Positions 44,754-54,115 of a stretch of 64,000 nucleotides of DNA are shown here, piece after piece. The position numbers and the translations under genes are program-made. How positions within the stretch are numbered: position 1 is the first letter of the stretch; the number at the start of each line of letters is the position of its first letter. The stretch covers positions 1 through 64,000 of the forward strand of contig CAUPES010000008.1 in the NCBI GenBank assembly GCA_963510375.1. The letters run 5' to 3'. Source of the DNA: Fastidiosipila sp963510375. GTDB taxonomy: Bacteria; Bacillota; Clostridia; Saccharofermentanales; Fastidiosipilaceae. Under the pieces are notes generated by a model. It was not told the DNA's origin. It did not search any database and saw only the letters and a list, made by a program, of their open reading frames with translations.

Positions 44754-47249
44754 TCACCCTCCTTTTGCAGTGATAATAATTTTATCATAATTTACCGGCA
44801 AATATTTACTTTCGCATAATATCCTTGTTTTTTTCTCCCAGTCTTCAGGAAGAAAAATTGTACCCATAACATCTGTTCTATAGACTGTTAAATTTGATGA
44901 ATATTTATATAACCTTTCAATTACTTCAGGAGTCGGATGACCATACCTATTCTTTAGTCCCGCACTTATTATTGCAACTTTAGGGCTAAGCTTCTTAATA
45001 AATTCATCCGAGCTACCATATTTTGAACCATGATGAGAAACATGCAAAAATTGAACAGGATGGAAATATTTCCTTGATATCAAAGATTTTTCTATTTTAA
45101 AATCTATATCACCAGTCCACAAAATTGTCTTACTTCCTAAGTACGTATAAAAACATAAACTACCTTGATTTCTTTCTCGGTATTTCTTGTTAGGGCTTAA
45201 AAAATAAACAACAAGATCTTTAATCTTAATTTGATCATCAGCATTTACAAAACAAAACTCTGTTTCCAATTTATTTTCAGAGATAAAATTTGATAATTCT
45301 ATTACTTCTTTATCTGATTTTATAAATTTACTAATTACTATTTTTTCAACTTTGTACTCGTTTAAAATCTTATAAATAGCCCCTGAATGATCACTGTCAA
45401 AGTGAGTAATAATAACATAATCAATGGACCTAACTTCTAAATAGTTTAGCGTTAATTTTAAATTATTAAATTCACTCTCTGCTCCAGTATCAATTAAGAT
45501 TGTTTTACCAGATATTCTGATAATACTTGCATCTCCTTGACCTATATCTACAAAATATACTCCATTTTTTTGAAAATCTATGAAAGCATTTATAATAAAA
45601 AGAATTACCAATATTACGGCAAAAATATATTTACTCATCAGTGAAGTATAAGGATAATTCTTCACATTTAAAACCATTTTTCTAAAAACAAAGAAGATAA
45701 TACTTAATAACAAAAGTAAAATTAAGCTTGAACTTAAGTCAAAACTTAATTCCCAAGTTAATATAACTTTAAAAATAAACAATATACTTTCAAAACAAAA
45801 TTTTAAAACAAATCCTACAACCGCTGCAGGTAGAGAAAAGAAAATAAAAGCTAGAAATATACATGACCATATTAAAACAAGTTCAAAAAACGGTAAAAAC
45901 ACTATATTTGAAAGCAATTTGATAAAAGATATTTTGTATCCTGGTTTCCATAAAAACAATAATAAAAACACCTGAATATAAGTATAAAAAAACAACAATT
46001 TAAAAAAGCTGAAACACATACTTTTCCAAATATTTTCTTCACTTATCTTCCTGTCTTCTTTGACTAAGTTTAGTACAAAATCAAATGTATACACTGCTAA
46101 ACAAGCCATAAAAGATAATTTCAATCCTAGACTTAATAAAGAATATGGATTAAAAATTGCCATTATAATAACTGAAAAGCACAGATAATTAACAGGGTTA
46201 ATTTTCTTTTTACTGTTCTTACTGAATATCTCAGTTATCTTCATAATTATTGCTCTCGTTATAGATGCATCACCTAAAGAAACAATTAAATAAAAAGTCA
46301 ATAAAAAAATATTTACTCCAGCTCTAACTTCATAACGCTTAATAAATTTTGAATTAAAACCTTTACTAGAAGCTAATACAATTGCAACATTAGATCCTGA
46401 TGCAACCAGAACATGATTTAAACCCAAATCGCCAAATAAATCTTTGTTTGCTTTGGATAAATAAGATGAATCACCATACAGCATTGCAGCATTAAGACCT
46501 CCTGCTTCAGTACCACAGAACTCTACTAAACTATTACTAATAAAGTAACGTATCTTATAAATATATCTTAAAAACCAATACTTTCCTTGTTCTAGATACA
46601 AAATCTCCCAATTCATACGAGGATTTAATTCCAAACGAAAATAAGTTGCAGATTGAGCTAGCCATTTTGATTCATCAAATCCTCCAGGTACAGTTTTAGG
46701 TCTAATAAAATCGGCTTTTGCAAAAGTTTTTAGAACCGCACCAACTTCTAAATCCTGTATTTTATTTATAGTGAAATACGTATTTAAACCTTTATACTTC
46801 CCTGCAACAATAGTTCCAAATCCTCTAATTTTATTGTTTAATAGATCTAGTTCGTATTTTTTCACCAGAATTTCGTACTCCTGAAAATTTTTGAATAGGT
46901 AAGTATCGTCACTCAAGTTTTTTAAAAGTTGAAATTGTATATGTCTTGAAGCAATTATGTAAATACAAATAAAATTGTATAGACTAAACATTATAATTTT
47001 ATAACTTAAGCTTTTATCTTTGTTTAAATGTAGTGAAATTAGATTTATAACAGCTATATACAATAAATTAAAATTTATGTTTTGCAAGCTTAATTCTGCA
47101 ATTAACATTAAATTAAAAACAATAAACAATGCTGGGAATTTAGAGTTTAAATTCGATATAAATTCAATTAGCTGCTTAGCTAAATTCTTACCAGATAAAA
47201 TTACTTGAAAAATAAATTTATTCTTCAAATTAAAGTAAGCAGAGTCCAT
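44754..47249 (-). CDS. comEC: ComEC/Rec2 DNA-uptake channel
   Basis: 831 aa. Membrane channel that passes transforming single-stranded DNA into the cell. N-terminal hydrophobic spans (15-100), an OB-like extracytoplasmic part (~130-225), a competence domain with many spans (VLVASGSNVAIVLASSKGF then about ten hydrophobic segments to ~545) and a C-terminal metallo-beta-lactamase-like domain (VDIGQGDASIIRISGKTILI, ITHFDSDHSGAIYKIL, LHVSHHGSKYGSSDEFIKKL). All three parts are present, so the gene looks intact. AAGGATGGTG precedes the ATG. Upstream neighbour is engB, downstream holA. Confidence 0.93.
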   Translation of the reverse strand: MDSAYFNLKNKFIFQVILSGKNLAKQLIEFISNLNSKFPALFIVFNLMLIAELSLQNINFNLLYIAVINLISLHLNKDKSLSYKIIMFSLYNFICIYIIASRHIQFQLLKNLSDDTYLFKNFQEYEILVKKYELDLLNNKIRGFGTIVAGKYKGLNTYFTINKIQDLEVGAVLKTFAKADFIRPKTVPGGFDESKWLAQSATYFRLELNPRMNWEILYLEQGKYWFLRYIYKIRYFISNSLVEFCGTEAGGLNAAMLYGDSSYLSKANKDLFGDLGLNHVLVASGSNVAIVLASSKGFNSKFIKRYEVRAGVNIFLLTFYLIVSLGDASITRAIIMKITEIFSKNSKKKINPVNYLCFSVIIMAIFNPYSLLSLGLKLSFMACLAVYTFDFVLNLVKEDRKISEENIWKSMCFSFFKLLFFYTYIQVFLLLFLWKPGYKISFIKLLSNIVFLPFFELVLIWSCIFLAFIFFSLPAAVVGFVLKFCFESILFIFKVILTWELSFDLSSSLILLLLLSIIFFVFRKMVLNVKNYPYTSLMSKYIFAVILVILFIINAFIDFQKNGVYFVDIGQGDASIIRISGKTILIDTGAESEFNNLKLTLNYLEVRSIDYVIITHFDSDHSGAIYKILNEYKVEKIVISKFIKSDKEVIELSNFISENKLETEFCFVNADDQIKIKDLVVYFLSPNKKYRERNQGSLCFYTYLGSKTILWTGDIDFKIEKSLISRKYFHPVQFLHVSHHGSKYGSSDEFIKKLSPKVAIISAGLKNRYGHPTPEVIERLYKYSSNLTVYRTDVMGTIFLPEDWEKKTRILCESKYLPVNYDKIIITAKGG

Positions 47250-47351
47250 AAATTATCACCATCCTTCATGCTAAGCACTAATTCTTTTTTTATAAAAATT
47301 ATTTAGATGTTGACAATTTATCAAATCTTAATTTTTTTAATTATGACAAAT

Positions 47352-47951
47352 CTAGTTAAAATCCGACAAATATTCGCCTATAAAACTTTTCAAATCTTCG
47401 AGACCTGCTTTTTTTGTATTGGATATTGTAAAAAGAGCACCTTCTTCACCAATATACGATAATTGTCTAAACTTCTGTTCTTGTTGGAATATTTGATTTT
47501 TACTTAATTTGTCAGCCTTCGTCAAAACAACTACATATGATTGTTCAATTTCATTCAAAAACTTGAACATCATTTCATCTTGTTTGCTTGGTTTATGACG
47601 AATATCCAACAAAAACAAAACTAAAGCAAATCGCTTTTCACTTTGCAGATAATTATCTGTTAGGGCATTAAAAGTTCCTACTGTAGATTTGTCTGCTTTC
47701 GCATAACCGTAACCTGGCAAGTCTGTCAAAATAAACTTACCATCCACATCAAAATATAAAATCAATCTTGTTTTACCAGGAGTAGAACTAACTCTCGCTA
47801 AACTTTTATTATTGGTTAGAGCATTAATCAAGCTAGACTTACCAACATTGGATCTTCCAGCCAAAACAATTTCTTCTTTATCAAACTCAGGAACATCTTT
47901 TATCTTACCTACAGTTTTAATATGTTTAGTATTTTGAAAGTTTATTTTCAT
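47352..47951 (-). CDS. engB: Ribosome biogenesis GTPase YsxC/EngB
   Basis: 199 aa. GTPase required for 50S assembly. G1 is LAGRSNVGKSSLINALTNN, G2/G3 region STPGKTRLILYF and FILTDLPGYGYAKA, G4 is VVLTKADKLSKNQ, and G5 is TISNTKKAGLEDL. AGGTGAG precedes the ATG. Divergent from the plus-strand prs pair. Confidence 0.95.
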   Translation of the reverse strand: MKINFQNTKHIKTVGKIKDVPEFDKEEIVLAGRSNVGKSSLINALTNNKSLARVSSTPGKTRLILYFDVDGKFILTDLPGYGYAKADKSTVGTFNALTDNYLQSEKRFALVLFLLDIRHKPSKQDEMMFKFLNEIEQSYVVVLTKADKLSKNQIFQQEQKFRQLSYIGEEGALFTISNTKKAGLEDLKSFIGEYLSDFN

Positions 47952-48057
47952 AAATGCTCACCTATCTTCTATTTAGTGTTAATTAAAATCAATTGTGTAT
48001 ATTTATAACTATTTTATTTTGTTTTATTTAATTATAAAACAAAAACATTAATTAATC

Positions 48058-48086
48058 TTTAACGCTTCTGGTCTTTAGGTTATAAT
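48058..48086 (+). promoter_or_regulatory. Probable promoter of the prs pair
   Basis: TATAAT (48081-48086) with a weak -35 (TTTAAC, 17 bases upstream), 31 bases before the first prs start. Confidence 0.4.
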
Positions 48087-48116
48087 GATTATAAGAATTT
48101 TAGATGGAGGCGGCGT

Positions 48117-49325
48117 ATGCAAAATTCAGGCTCAGAGTCAAGTTACTCAAGCTACCAGCACGAAGGTGATAACACCATGGGAGCTATAGGTCCACTAGGT
48201 ATAGTAGAGACTGAGGGAGCTAAAACTTTTACTAGTTTAGTAAATCAACACCTTATCAAAAGACGTAAATCATACTCACAACAATTGGAAACAACTAGTC
48301 CTGGTTTTCTAAGAGATGATTACCGTATTGATGCTCATGTATCTAGACTCCCCACTGGAGAAGGGATTGCTAAATTTAATGATACAGTTCGTGGTCACGA
48401 TATTTTTATTTTTATGGATGCTATGAACTATTCGGTTGGTTATAATTTTTATGGCAAATATAAACCAATTACCCCAGATGAACATTATCAAGATCTAAAA
48501 CGTATGATACTAGCAACTAGTGGTAAAGCTAGACGTATTAATGTTATTATGCCTTTCCTTTATGAAGGTCGCCAACATAGACGTAGTTCTCGTGAGTCTT
48601 TAGATTGTGCTTATATGCTAGAAGAACTAGAGAAATTAGGAGTTGCAAGCGTTATTACTTTTGATGCTCACGATCCTAGAGTTTCAAACTCAACACCGAT
48701 CTCTGGTTTTGAAAATATTCCAATACATTTACAACTAATTCAAGCGATTTATGAAAACGTTGAAGATATTGATCTATACGGTGATGATATAGTATTTATA
48801 GCTCCAGATGAAGGTGCAATTGATAGAGTTATGTACTTTTCAAATCTATTTCACGCACCACTTGGAACATTTTATAAATTAAGAGACTATACAAAAGTAG
48901 TAGACGGAAAAAATCCTATTTTAGCCCATGACTATCTTGGTGACGATGTTTCAGGTAAAGATGTAATTATCATTGATGATATGATTTCAAGTGGTGGTTC
49001 AATGCTAGACGTAGCTAAAGAGATGAAAAAACGTGGTGCAAGACGTGTTCTTTGTTGTGCTACATTTGGTTTGTTTACCTCAGGGTTAGAACCTTTTGAT
49101 AATGCTTTTGATGAGGGATATATTGATTTTGTTTTTGGTAGTAATCTTATTTACCGTACAGAAGAACTTCTAAGCAGACCTTGGTGGGTTGATGTTGATT
49201 GCTCGAAATTTGTAGCATTGATTATTGATGCATTAAACCATGATGCTTCAATGTCCAACCTTATTGATCCATCTGACAAAATCAAAGAATATTTAGGCAA
49301 GTTAAAATCTGGGGAGGCTAAATAA
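48117..49325 (+). CDS. prs: Ribose-phosphate pyrophosphokinase (PRPP synthetase), copy 1
   Basis: 402 aa, the long clostridial type. Makes PRPP from ribose-5-phosphate and ATP for nucleotide, His, Trp and NAD synthesis. It has a ~20-residue Ser-rich leader, then GPLGIVETEGAKTF. The catalytic flexible-loop Lys/Arg (FYKLRDYTK), metal-site FDAHDPRV and the PRPP-binding loop (IIIDDMISSGGSMLDVAKEM) are conserved. GGAGG is 6 bases before the ATG. Its TAA overlaps the ATG of copy 2 (TAATG), so the two are coupled. Confidence 0.93.
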   Translation: MQNSGSESSYSSYQHEGDNTMGAIGPLGIVETEGAKTFTSLVNQHLIKRRKSYSQQLETTSPGFLRDDYRIDAHVSRLPTGEGIAKFNDTVRGHDIFIFMDAMNYSVGYNFYGKYKPITPDEHYQDLKRMILATSGKARRINVIMPFLYEGRQHRRSSRESLDCAYMLEELEKLGVASVITFDAHDPRVSNSTPISGFENIPIHLQLIQAIYENVEDIDLYGDDIVFIAPDEGAIDRVMYFSNLFHAPLGTFYKLRDYTKVVDGKNPILAHDYLGDDVSGKDVIIIDDMISSGGSMLDVAKEMKKRGARRVLCCATFGLFTSGLEPFDNAFDEGYIDFVFGSNLIYRTEELLSRPWWVDVDCSKFVALIIDALNHDASMSNLIDPSDKIKEYLGKLKSGEAK

Positions 49326-50566
49326 TGAATAATGATTTTTTATTAAATAATTCAAATTATAATCTTTATGATGCGAGTTCAAATCAACAAATGGAAACAA
49401 ATGGTCCTGTTGGTCTTATAGCACTTCCAGGAACTGAGGATTTTGTCAATAAAGTTAATAATCATTTGTATAATATCCGCATTAAAAAAGTTCAACAAAA
49501 ACCACAACTTCTTGCTGACGAAATTGGTTTTATGAGAAACACTTATATCATATCTAGTACAATTTCTCGCTTCTCTTCTGGTGAAGCTAAAGGCACATTA
49601 AATGATACAGTTCGTGGTCATGACTTATACATTTTCTGTGACATCACTAATCACAATGCAAGTTATGAAATGTTTGGTATGCAAGTGCCTATGTCACCTG
49701 ACGAACATTTCCAAAATCTCAAACGTATTATTTTAGCAGCAAATAATAAAGCTAGAAAAATTAACGTTGTTATGCCATATCTTTATCAAGGTTTGCAAGA
49801 TGTTAGACATTCACGTGAATCTCTTGATTGTGCTAATATGCTAAAAGAGTTAAACAACTTAGGTGTTCACGTAATCATGACCTATGACCCACACGAACCA
49901 CGTGTTGAAAATGCAATTCCTCTTTTTGGAATTGAAAATGTTCCTACTGCATATAATTTAATTCGTGCTTTAATTAGTGATTATCCTAGTGTTGACTTTG
50001 CTGATCCTGAACAGGCTGTTGTAATAAGTCCAGACGAGCGTGGTATGAAGCGAGCTACTTATTATGCTTCTGTTCTTGGATTACAAGTAGGTACATTTTT
50101 TAGACAAAAAGTTTATAAACATGATAAAAACTCTGACCCAGATATAAATTATAAATATCTTGGTAAGGACCTCGAAGGTAAAACTGCAATTATTATTGAT
50201 GATATTATCTTCTCTGGTTCTACAGTTACTCGAACAGCTAAAGCCTTAAAAGAGGATTATGGTGCAAGTAATATAATCATGTTGTGTACATATCCTCTTA
50301 TGACACAAGGAACAGCTCTTATTAATAAAGCGTATGAAGATGGATATATAAGTAAAATTTATGGAACTAACTTAACAAACCATACAGAAGAATTATTAAA
50401 CTCACCTTGGTATAGAGACGTAGATCTATCAAGTATGACTTCCCAATTAATTGATGCTTTAAACCATCAAGCTTCAATATCTGGAGTACTTGACCAATCT
50501 CCACAGATTACTGAATTACTGCAAAAGAATAAAGAAATGCAATCATTTAATATATTTAGTAATTAA
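49325..50566 (+). CDS. Ribose-phosphate pyrophosphokinase paralogue, copy 2
   Basis: 413 aa, clearly related along its whole length to copy 1. Conserved: YDPHEPRVENAIP (metal site) and ISPDERGMKRATYYASVLG. Diverged: the flexible loop reads FFRQKVYKH where copy 1 has FYKLRDYTK (Lys and Arg swapped), and the PRPP loop reads IIIDDIIFSGSTVTRTAKAL where copy 1 has SSGGSMLDVA. The N-terminal ~20 residues are again low-complexity (Asn/Ser). Likely a subunit or regulatory partner, or an isoenzyme; the copies may form a hetero-oligomer, which is inference. Confidence 0.85.
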   Translation: MNNDFLLNNSNYNLYDASSNQQMETNGPVGLIALPGTEDFVNKVNNHLYNIRIKKVQQKPQLLADEIGFMRNTYIISSTISRFSSGEAKGTLNDTVRGHDLYIFCDITNHNASYEMFGMQVPMSPDEHFQNLKRIILAANNKARKINVVMPYLYQGLQDVRHSRESLDCANMLKELNNLGVHVIMTYDPHEPRVENAIPLFGIENVPTAYNLIRALISDYPSVDFADPEQAVVISPDERGMKRATYYASVLGLQVGTFFRQKVYKHDKNSDPDINYKYLGKDLEGKTAIIIDDIIFSGSTVTRTAKALKEDYGASNIIMLCTYPLMTQGTALINKAYEDGYISKIYGTNLTNHTEELLNSPWYRDVDLSSMTSQLIDALNHQASISGVLDQSPQITELLQKNKEMQSFNIFSN

Positions 50567-50593
50567 ATCACTTACTGGCAATAAACAAAAGCC

Positions 50594-50633
50594 AAAGCTC
50601 CGAGTTTTTGAAATAATTCAAAATCGGAGCTTT
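50594..50633. terminator. Bidirectional terminator after the prs pair
   Basis: AAAGCTCCGA pairs with TCGGAGCTTT, with further A-T pairing inside. T-runs follow on both strands. It lies between prs copy 2 and the convergent tail-anchored-protein gene. Confidence 0.8.
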
Positions 50634-50639
50634 ATCTTT

Positions 50640-51269
50640 TTAGCTTAAAATTAATTTTGCCAAGAAATAGCCTATAACAATAAATACAATAAAGAAAATT
50701 AACCAAGAAATAAATCTAAATAACACATGCACAAAATTTCTTGATTTTTTAGGTATTCTCTCCTGACCTGAGTAATCATAATATTCCACAATTTCAGTTT
50801 CATCCGCATATTTTGAGTCATAATATGCTTGTTTTCTCAAGTGTTCCGCTCTCTTCGCAGCTTGTTCTCTTTTTTCTCCAGCTTTATCTTGTTTTATATT
50901 TTTATCTGGATTATTCGAGGCGTTTCTAATTTCCTCAAAATTGTTATTTTTTGATAAATTAATACTTTCACCAGTATGTTTTGAGCCTTCTTTGTTAAAT
51001 AATTCCTTATCACCATCATAATTCTTAATAGGTCTTTTATAAGCTTCATTAGATCTAGTATTTCTATTAGACTCTTTGCCTGAAATAGGTTTAGATTTAC
51101 GTTTCAGAGCCTGTTCTCGGGCTTTGTGATAATACTCTAGTTGTTCTCTAGTTAATGGTTGTGGCGGTCTTTTTTGACTATTATCAGTAAATTCAACAGA
51201 GTTATCCGTCTTTGATCTATCCTCTACCCTATTAATTTGAAAATTTTTATTTTCATTTGATTTTTTCAT
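50640..51269 (-). CDS. Tail-anchored, highly charged protein of unknown function
   Basis: 209 aa. Residues 1-180 are hydrophilic, with many Lys/Arg/Glu/Asn and a Pro-rich LTREQLEYYHKAREQALKRK segment; the C terminus (VHVLFRFISWLIFFIVFIVI, about 184-205) is a single membrane anchor, so the bulk faces the cytoplasm. No cysteine or catalytic motif. GGAG precedes the ATG. It follows the LCP ligase on the same strand by 51 bases, suggesting an envelope or division role, but this is inference. No family recognised. Confidence 0.7.
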   Translation of the reverse strand: MKKSNENKNFQINRVEDRSKTDNSVEFTDNSQKRPPQPLTREQLEYYHKAREQALKRKSKPISGKESNRNTRSNEAYKRPIKNYDGDKELFNKEGSKHTGESINLSKNNNFEEIRNASNNPDKNIKQDKAGEKREQAAKRAEHLRKQAYYDSKYADETEIVEYYDYSGQERIPKKSRNFVHVLFRFISWLIFFIVFIVIGYFLAKLILS

Positions 51270-51319
51270 GCTTTACTCCAGTATTTATTCAATATGTACC
51301 TCTGATCCTGCTTTGTAGT

Positions 51320-52387
51320 TTATTTTCCCCAAATAAATTTGTGCAAATCTGGAATTTGCAAATCAGTATTCATTATCATATTCCAGTTATCATAATTTGT
51401 CTCATACATACCTTCTTGTGGAACATTGTATTTTTGTATGTTATTTACATACATTATAGCTCGAGTTCCATTTGATAATAGACTAATTTTGTCTAGATTA
51501 CTTGATAAATCATCTATAATGCTTATTGCAAAGGAGCCTTGCGAAATAACATTCTTCTTAGAGAACTCAACAATCATTGATTCTGCTAAAATCCTTTGCC
51601 TATTTGTTCTACCAAAGTCTGAATCTATTGATCTGACTCTTCCCCAAGCTAAAGCTTGAATACCATTTAATTTTTGTTTTCCTGAAGTTCGCAAGACATA
51701 ATCTTCATAATTAAAGTCTAATACATCTGTCATCCCTTGCATAACTTGATTAGTTGCAGGAAGCTCTTCTTCGGATACATTTATTGTAACTCCACCTAAA
51801 TCATCAATGAAACTTCTAGCACTCCAGAAATCAAACATCACAAATTCCTGAATATCAAGATCTAAATTATAATTAATTGTATTAATTAACATACCAACTC
51901 CACCATAAGCATAAGAGGCATTAACTTTGGCTCTCTCACCATACTCATCATTTAGACTCATTTCAGTATCTCTTAATATACTTGTTAGTTTAATAGATTT
52001 ATCATTTTGGTTAATAGTTAAAATCATTATTGTATCAGCTCTTGCATTAACCTCACCTCTAGAGTCGATACCAAATATTAAGATATTTTTCACATTCTTA
52101 TCTTTTTGTTCTACATAATTTATTGGATAGTTTGGATCAACATTAAGTTCAACATGTTTATAATCCCCATCTGCTCTTCTAGATATCTTTTTATATTCAT
52201 TTAAGTTATCTGAATTTTCAGCTTCTTCGGAGTTTGCTTTCCATCTGATGCCTTTTAGATCGAAAAAATTCATATGATCTAAAGAATTCCACAAAAATAA
52301 ACTCGCTCCCAAAACAAGTCCCAAAATAGCTGTTATAAATCTAATTAGATAATAGGAAAATCCTTTTTTATTTCTATGCATAATCAT
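51320..52387 (-). CDS. LytR-CpsA-Psr (LCP) family wall-polymer ligase
   Basis: 355 aa. LCP proteins attach teichoic acids or other anionic polymers to peptidoglycan from lipid carriers. One N-terminal signal-anchor (about 12-33, LIRFITAILGLVLGASLFLW) is followed by the extracytoplasmic catalytic domain: ILIFGIDSRGEVNARADTIM, LTSILRDTEMSL, NASYAYGGVGMLINTINYNL and GIQALAWGRVR with RTNRQRILAESM. The start could also be the ATG at 52381, which has better spacing from AGAAAG. Divergent from murC. Confidence 0.92.
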   Translation of the reverse strand: MIMHRNKKGFSYYLIRFITAILGLVLGASLFLWNSLDHMNFFDLKGIRWKANSEEAENSDNLNEYKKISRRADGDYKHVELNVDPNYPINYVEQKDKNVKNILIFGIDSRGEVNARADTIMILTINQNDKSIKLTSILRDTEMSLNDEYGERAKVNASYAYGGVGMLINTINYNLDLDIQEFVMFDFWSARSFIDDLGGVTINVSEEELPATNQVMQGMTDVLDFNYEDYVLRTSGKQKLNGIQALAWGRVRSIDSDFGRTNRQRILAESMIVEFSKKNVISQGSFAISIIDDLSSNLDKISLLSNGTRAIMYVNNIQKYNVPQEGMYETNYDNWNMIMNTDLQIPDLHKFIWGK

Positions 52388-52516
52388 CTTTCTTCTTTAT
52401 GAATTTATAATACAACAATTTCTTACCATCAAGCATTGTTTTGATATTTTACCACTTTAATGACAGTAAATACATTGAGTGATAAAATATTTACAGAAAA
52501 TAAAGAGGTATTTAAC

Positions 52517-54001
52517 ATGAATAATATAACTACTTATCAAAACTTGGATCTTAAGATAGGCGATAAAATTCATTTTATCGGGATTGGTGGAATCAGCATG
52601 TCTGGTTTAGCTGAGATAGCCTTAAGTTTAAAATTTGCTGTCTCTGGATCTGACACTCGCAGTACCGAACACACTGAGCGTTTAGAAAATTCCGGAGCAA
52701 AAATTTTCCACTCACAAATAGCTAGAAATATTGAAGAAATCAAACCAAATCTAGTTGTCTACTCTTCTGCTATTCCAGAAAACAATGAAGAATTGTTAAC
52801 AGCTAATAATCTAGGTATTAAATGTGTAACTCGTGCCCAATTTTTAGGTTGGCTTAACAGACGCTATGAAACAGTAATCAATATTTCCGGTACACATGGT
52901 AAGTCTACTACCACCTCAATGGCTGCTTTAATAATGATGGAAGCTGGTCTTGATCCTACCGTACATTTAGGAGCTGATTTTGAATACTTTGGTGGAAGAA
53001 CTATTCGCATTGGTAATGAAAATTTATTTATTTCAGAAGCTGATGAATATAAACGTTCATTCTGGAATTTTTTCTCCACTACATCTATCATCTTAAACAT
53101 TGATGCTGATCATTTGGACGTTTATAAAGATATAGACGATATCATAAATTCTTTTGTGAGATTCGCAGGTAACTTAGCTGAAAATGGAATATTAATTATT
53201 CCTGAAAATGGCAAGCACAAAGAAGATTTTCTGGAAAGACTTAATGTTCTAAGAGAAAAAGAGCATACTGGTGCCTTAAGAATATATACGTTTGGAAAAT
53301 TTAATCCAGAACTTTCTAAAGATAAACAAGCTGACTATTATTATGATGAATTAGAGCATATTAACGGAATCCCTCATTTTAAAGTATATAAAAATTCAGT
53401 ACTTTACGGAGACTTCAAGCTAAAAATACCTGGAGACCATAATGTAAGTAATGCGATCGCAGCAATAGCTGCATGTGACCTAAATGGAGCTACTCCTGAA
53501 GCAGCTCAAAAGGCTTTAGAAAAATTCCATGGTGCTGGTGGTAGATATGATATTTTTGGTACATTTGAAGGTGCTACAGTTATTGCAGACTATGCTCACC
53601 ACCCTACTGAATTACGAGCTACTTTACAAGCTGCTAATTCAATGCCTCACAATAAAATTTGGCCAATCTGTCAAGTATTGAACTATTCAAGGGCTAGAGA
53701 TTATCACGAAGATTATTTAGATATCTTCAAAGACTATGAGGATGTTGTGTATTACAAAATCTACTCCACTCGTGAATGGGATGATTTAGGAGAAAGTGTA
53801 GAAAGATTCGCTGAAGAATTTAATTCACGTTACAATAACAAAGCAATTGGATTAAATACAGTACCGGAGTTAATTGATTTCTATCACGGCAAAGTTCAAG
53901 AAGGCGATCTCATTCTCTTCTTAGGTCCTGATGGCGTTAGAGATGCAGCAATTGATGTGTGTAGATCTGAAAGTGGAGTATACTTCAAAGATGAAAAATA
54001 G
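52517..54001 (+). CDS. murC: UDP-N-acetylmuramate--L-alanine ligase
   Basis: 494 aa from the ATG at 52517, with AGAGG 8 bases upstream; the frame opens at 52460 but without a ribosome binding site. Adds L-Ala to UDP-MurNAc, the first step of the peptidoglycan stem peptide. Domains: Rossmann (HFIGIGGISMSGLAEIALSL), ATP loop (NISGTHGKSTTTSMAALI), central domain (SIILNIDADHLDVYKDIDD) and C-terminal domain (VIADYAHHPTELRATLQAA). It stands alone, with a bidirectional terminator after it. Confidence 0.96.
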   Translation: MNNITTYQNLDLKIGDKIHFIGIGGISMSGLAEIALSLKFAVSGSDTRSTEHTERLENSGAKIFHSQIARNIEEIKPNLVVYSSAIPENNEELLTANNLGIKCVTRAQFLGWLNRRYETVINISGTHGKSTTTSMAALIMMEAGLDPTVHLGADFEYFGGRTIRIGNENLFISEADEYKRSFWNFFSTTSIILNIDADHLDVYKDIDDIINSFVRFAGNLAENGILIIPENGKHKEDFLERLNVLREKEHTGALRIYTFGKFNPELSKDKQADYYYDELEHINGIPHFKVYKNSVLYGDFKLKIPGDHNVSNAIAAIAACDLNGATPEAAQKALEKFHGAGGRYDIFGTFEGATVIADYAHHPTELRATLQAANSMPHNKIWPICQVLNYSRARDYHEDYLDIFKDYEDVVYYKIYSTREWDDLGESVERFAEEFNSRYNNKAIGLNTVPELIDFYHGKVQEGDLILFLGPDGVRDAAIDVCRSESGVYFKDEK

Positions 54002-54041
54002 TATTCACATTTAATCTTATTTATAAAGTTCATATAAATAA

Positions 54042-54073
54042 AATGGTCTTAGTAAGAAATTACTAAGACCATT
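54042..54073. terminator. Bidirectional terminator between murC and ftsH
   Basis: A perfect 14-bp stem (AATGGTCTTAGTAA and its complement) with a GAAA loop, between convergent genes. T-rich on both sides. Confidence 0.85.
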
Positions 54074-54115
54074 ATTATTTTCTATCGATTAATATAATTC
54101 ATAATTTAATTTAAT

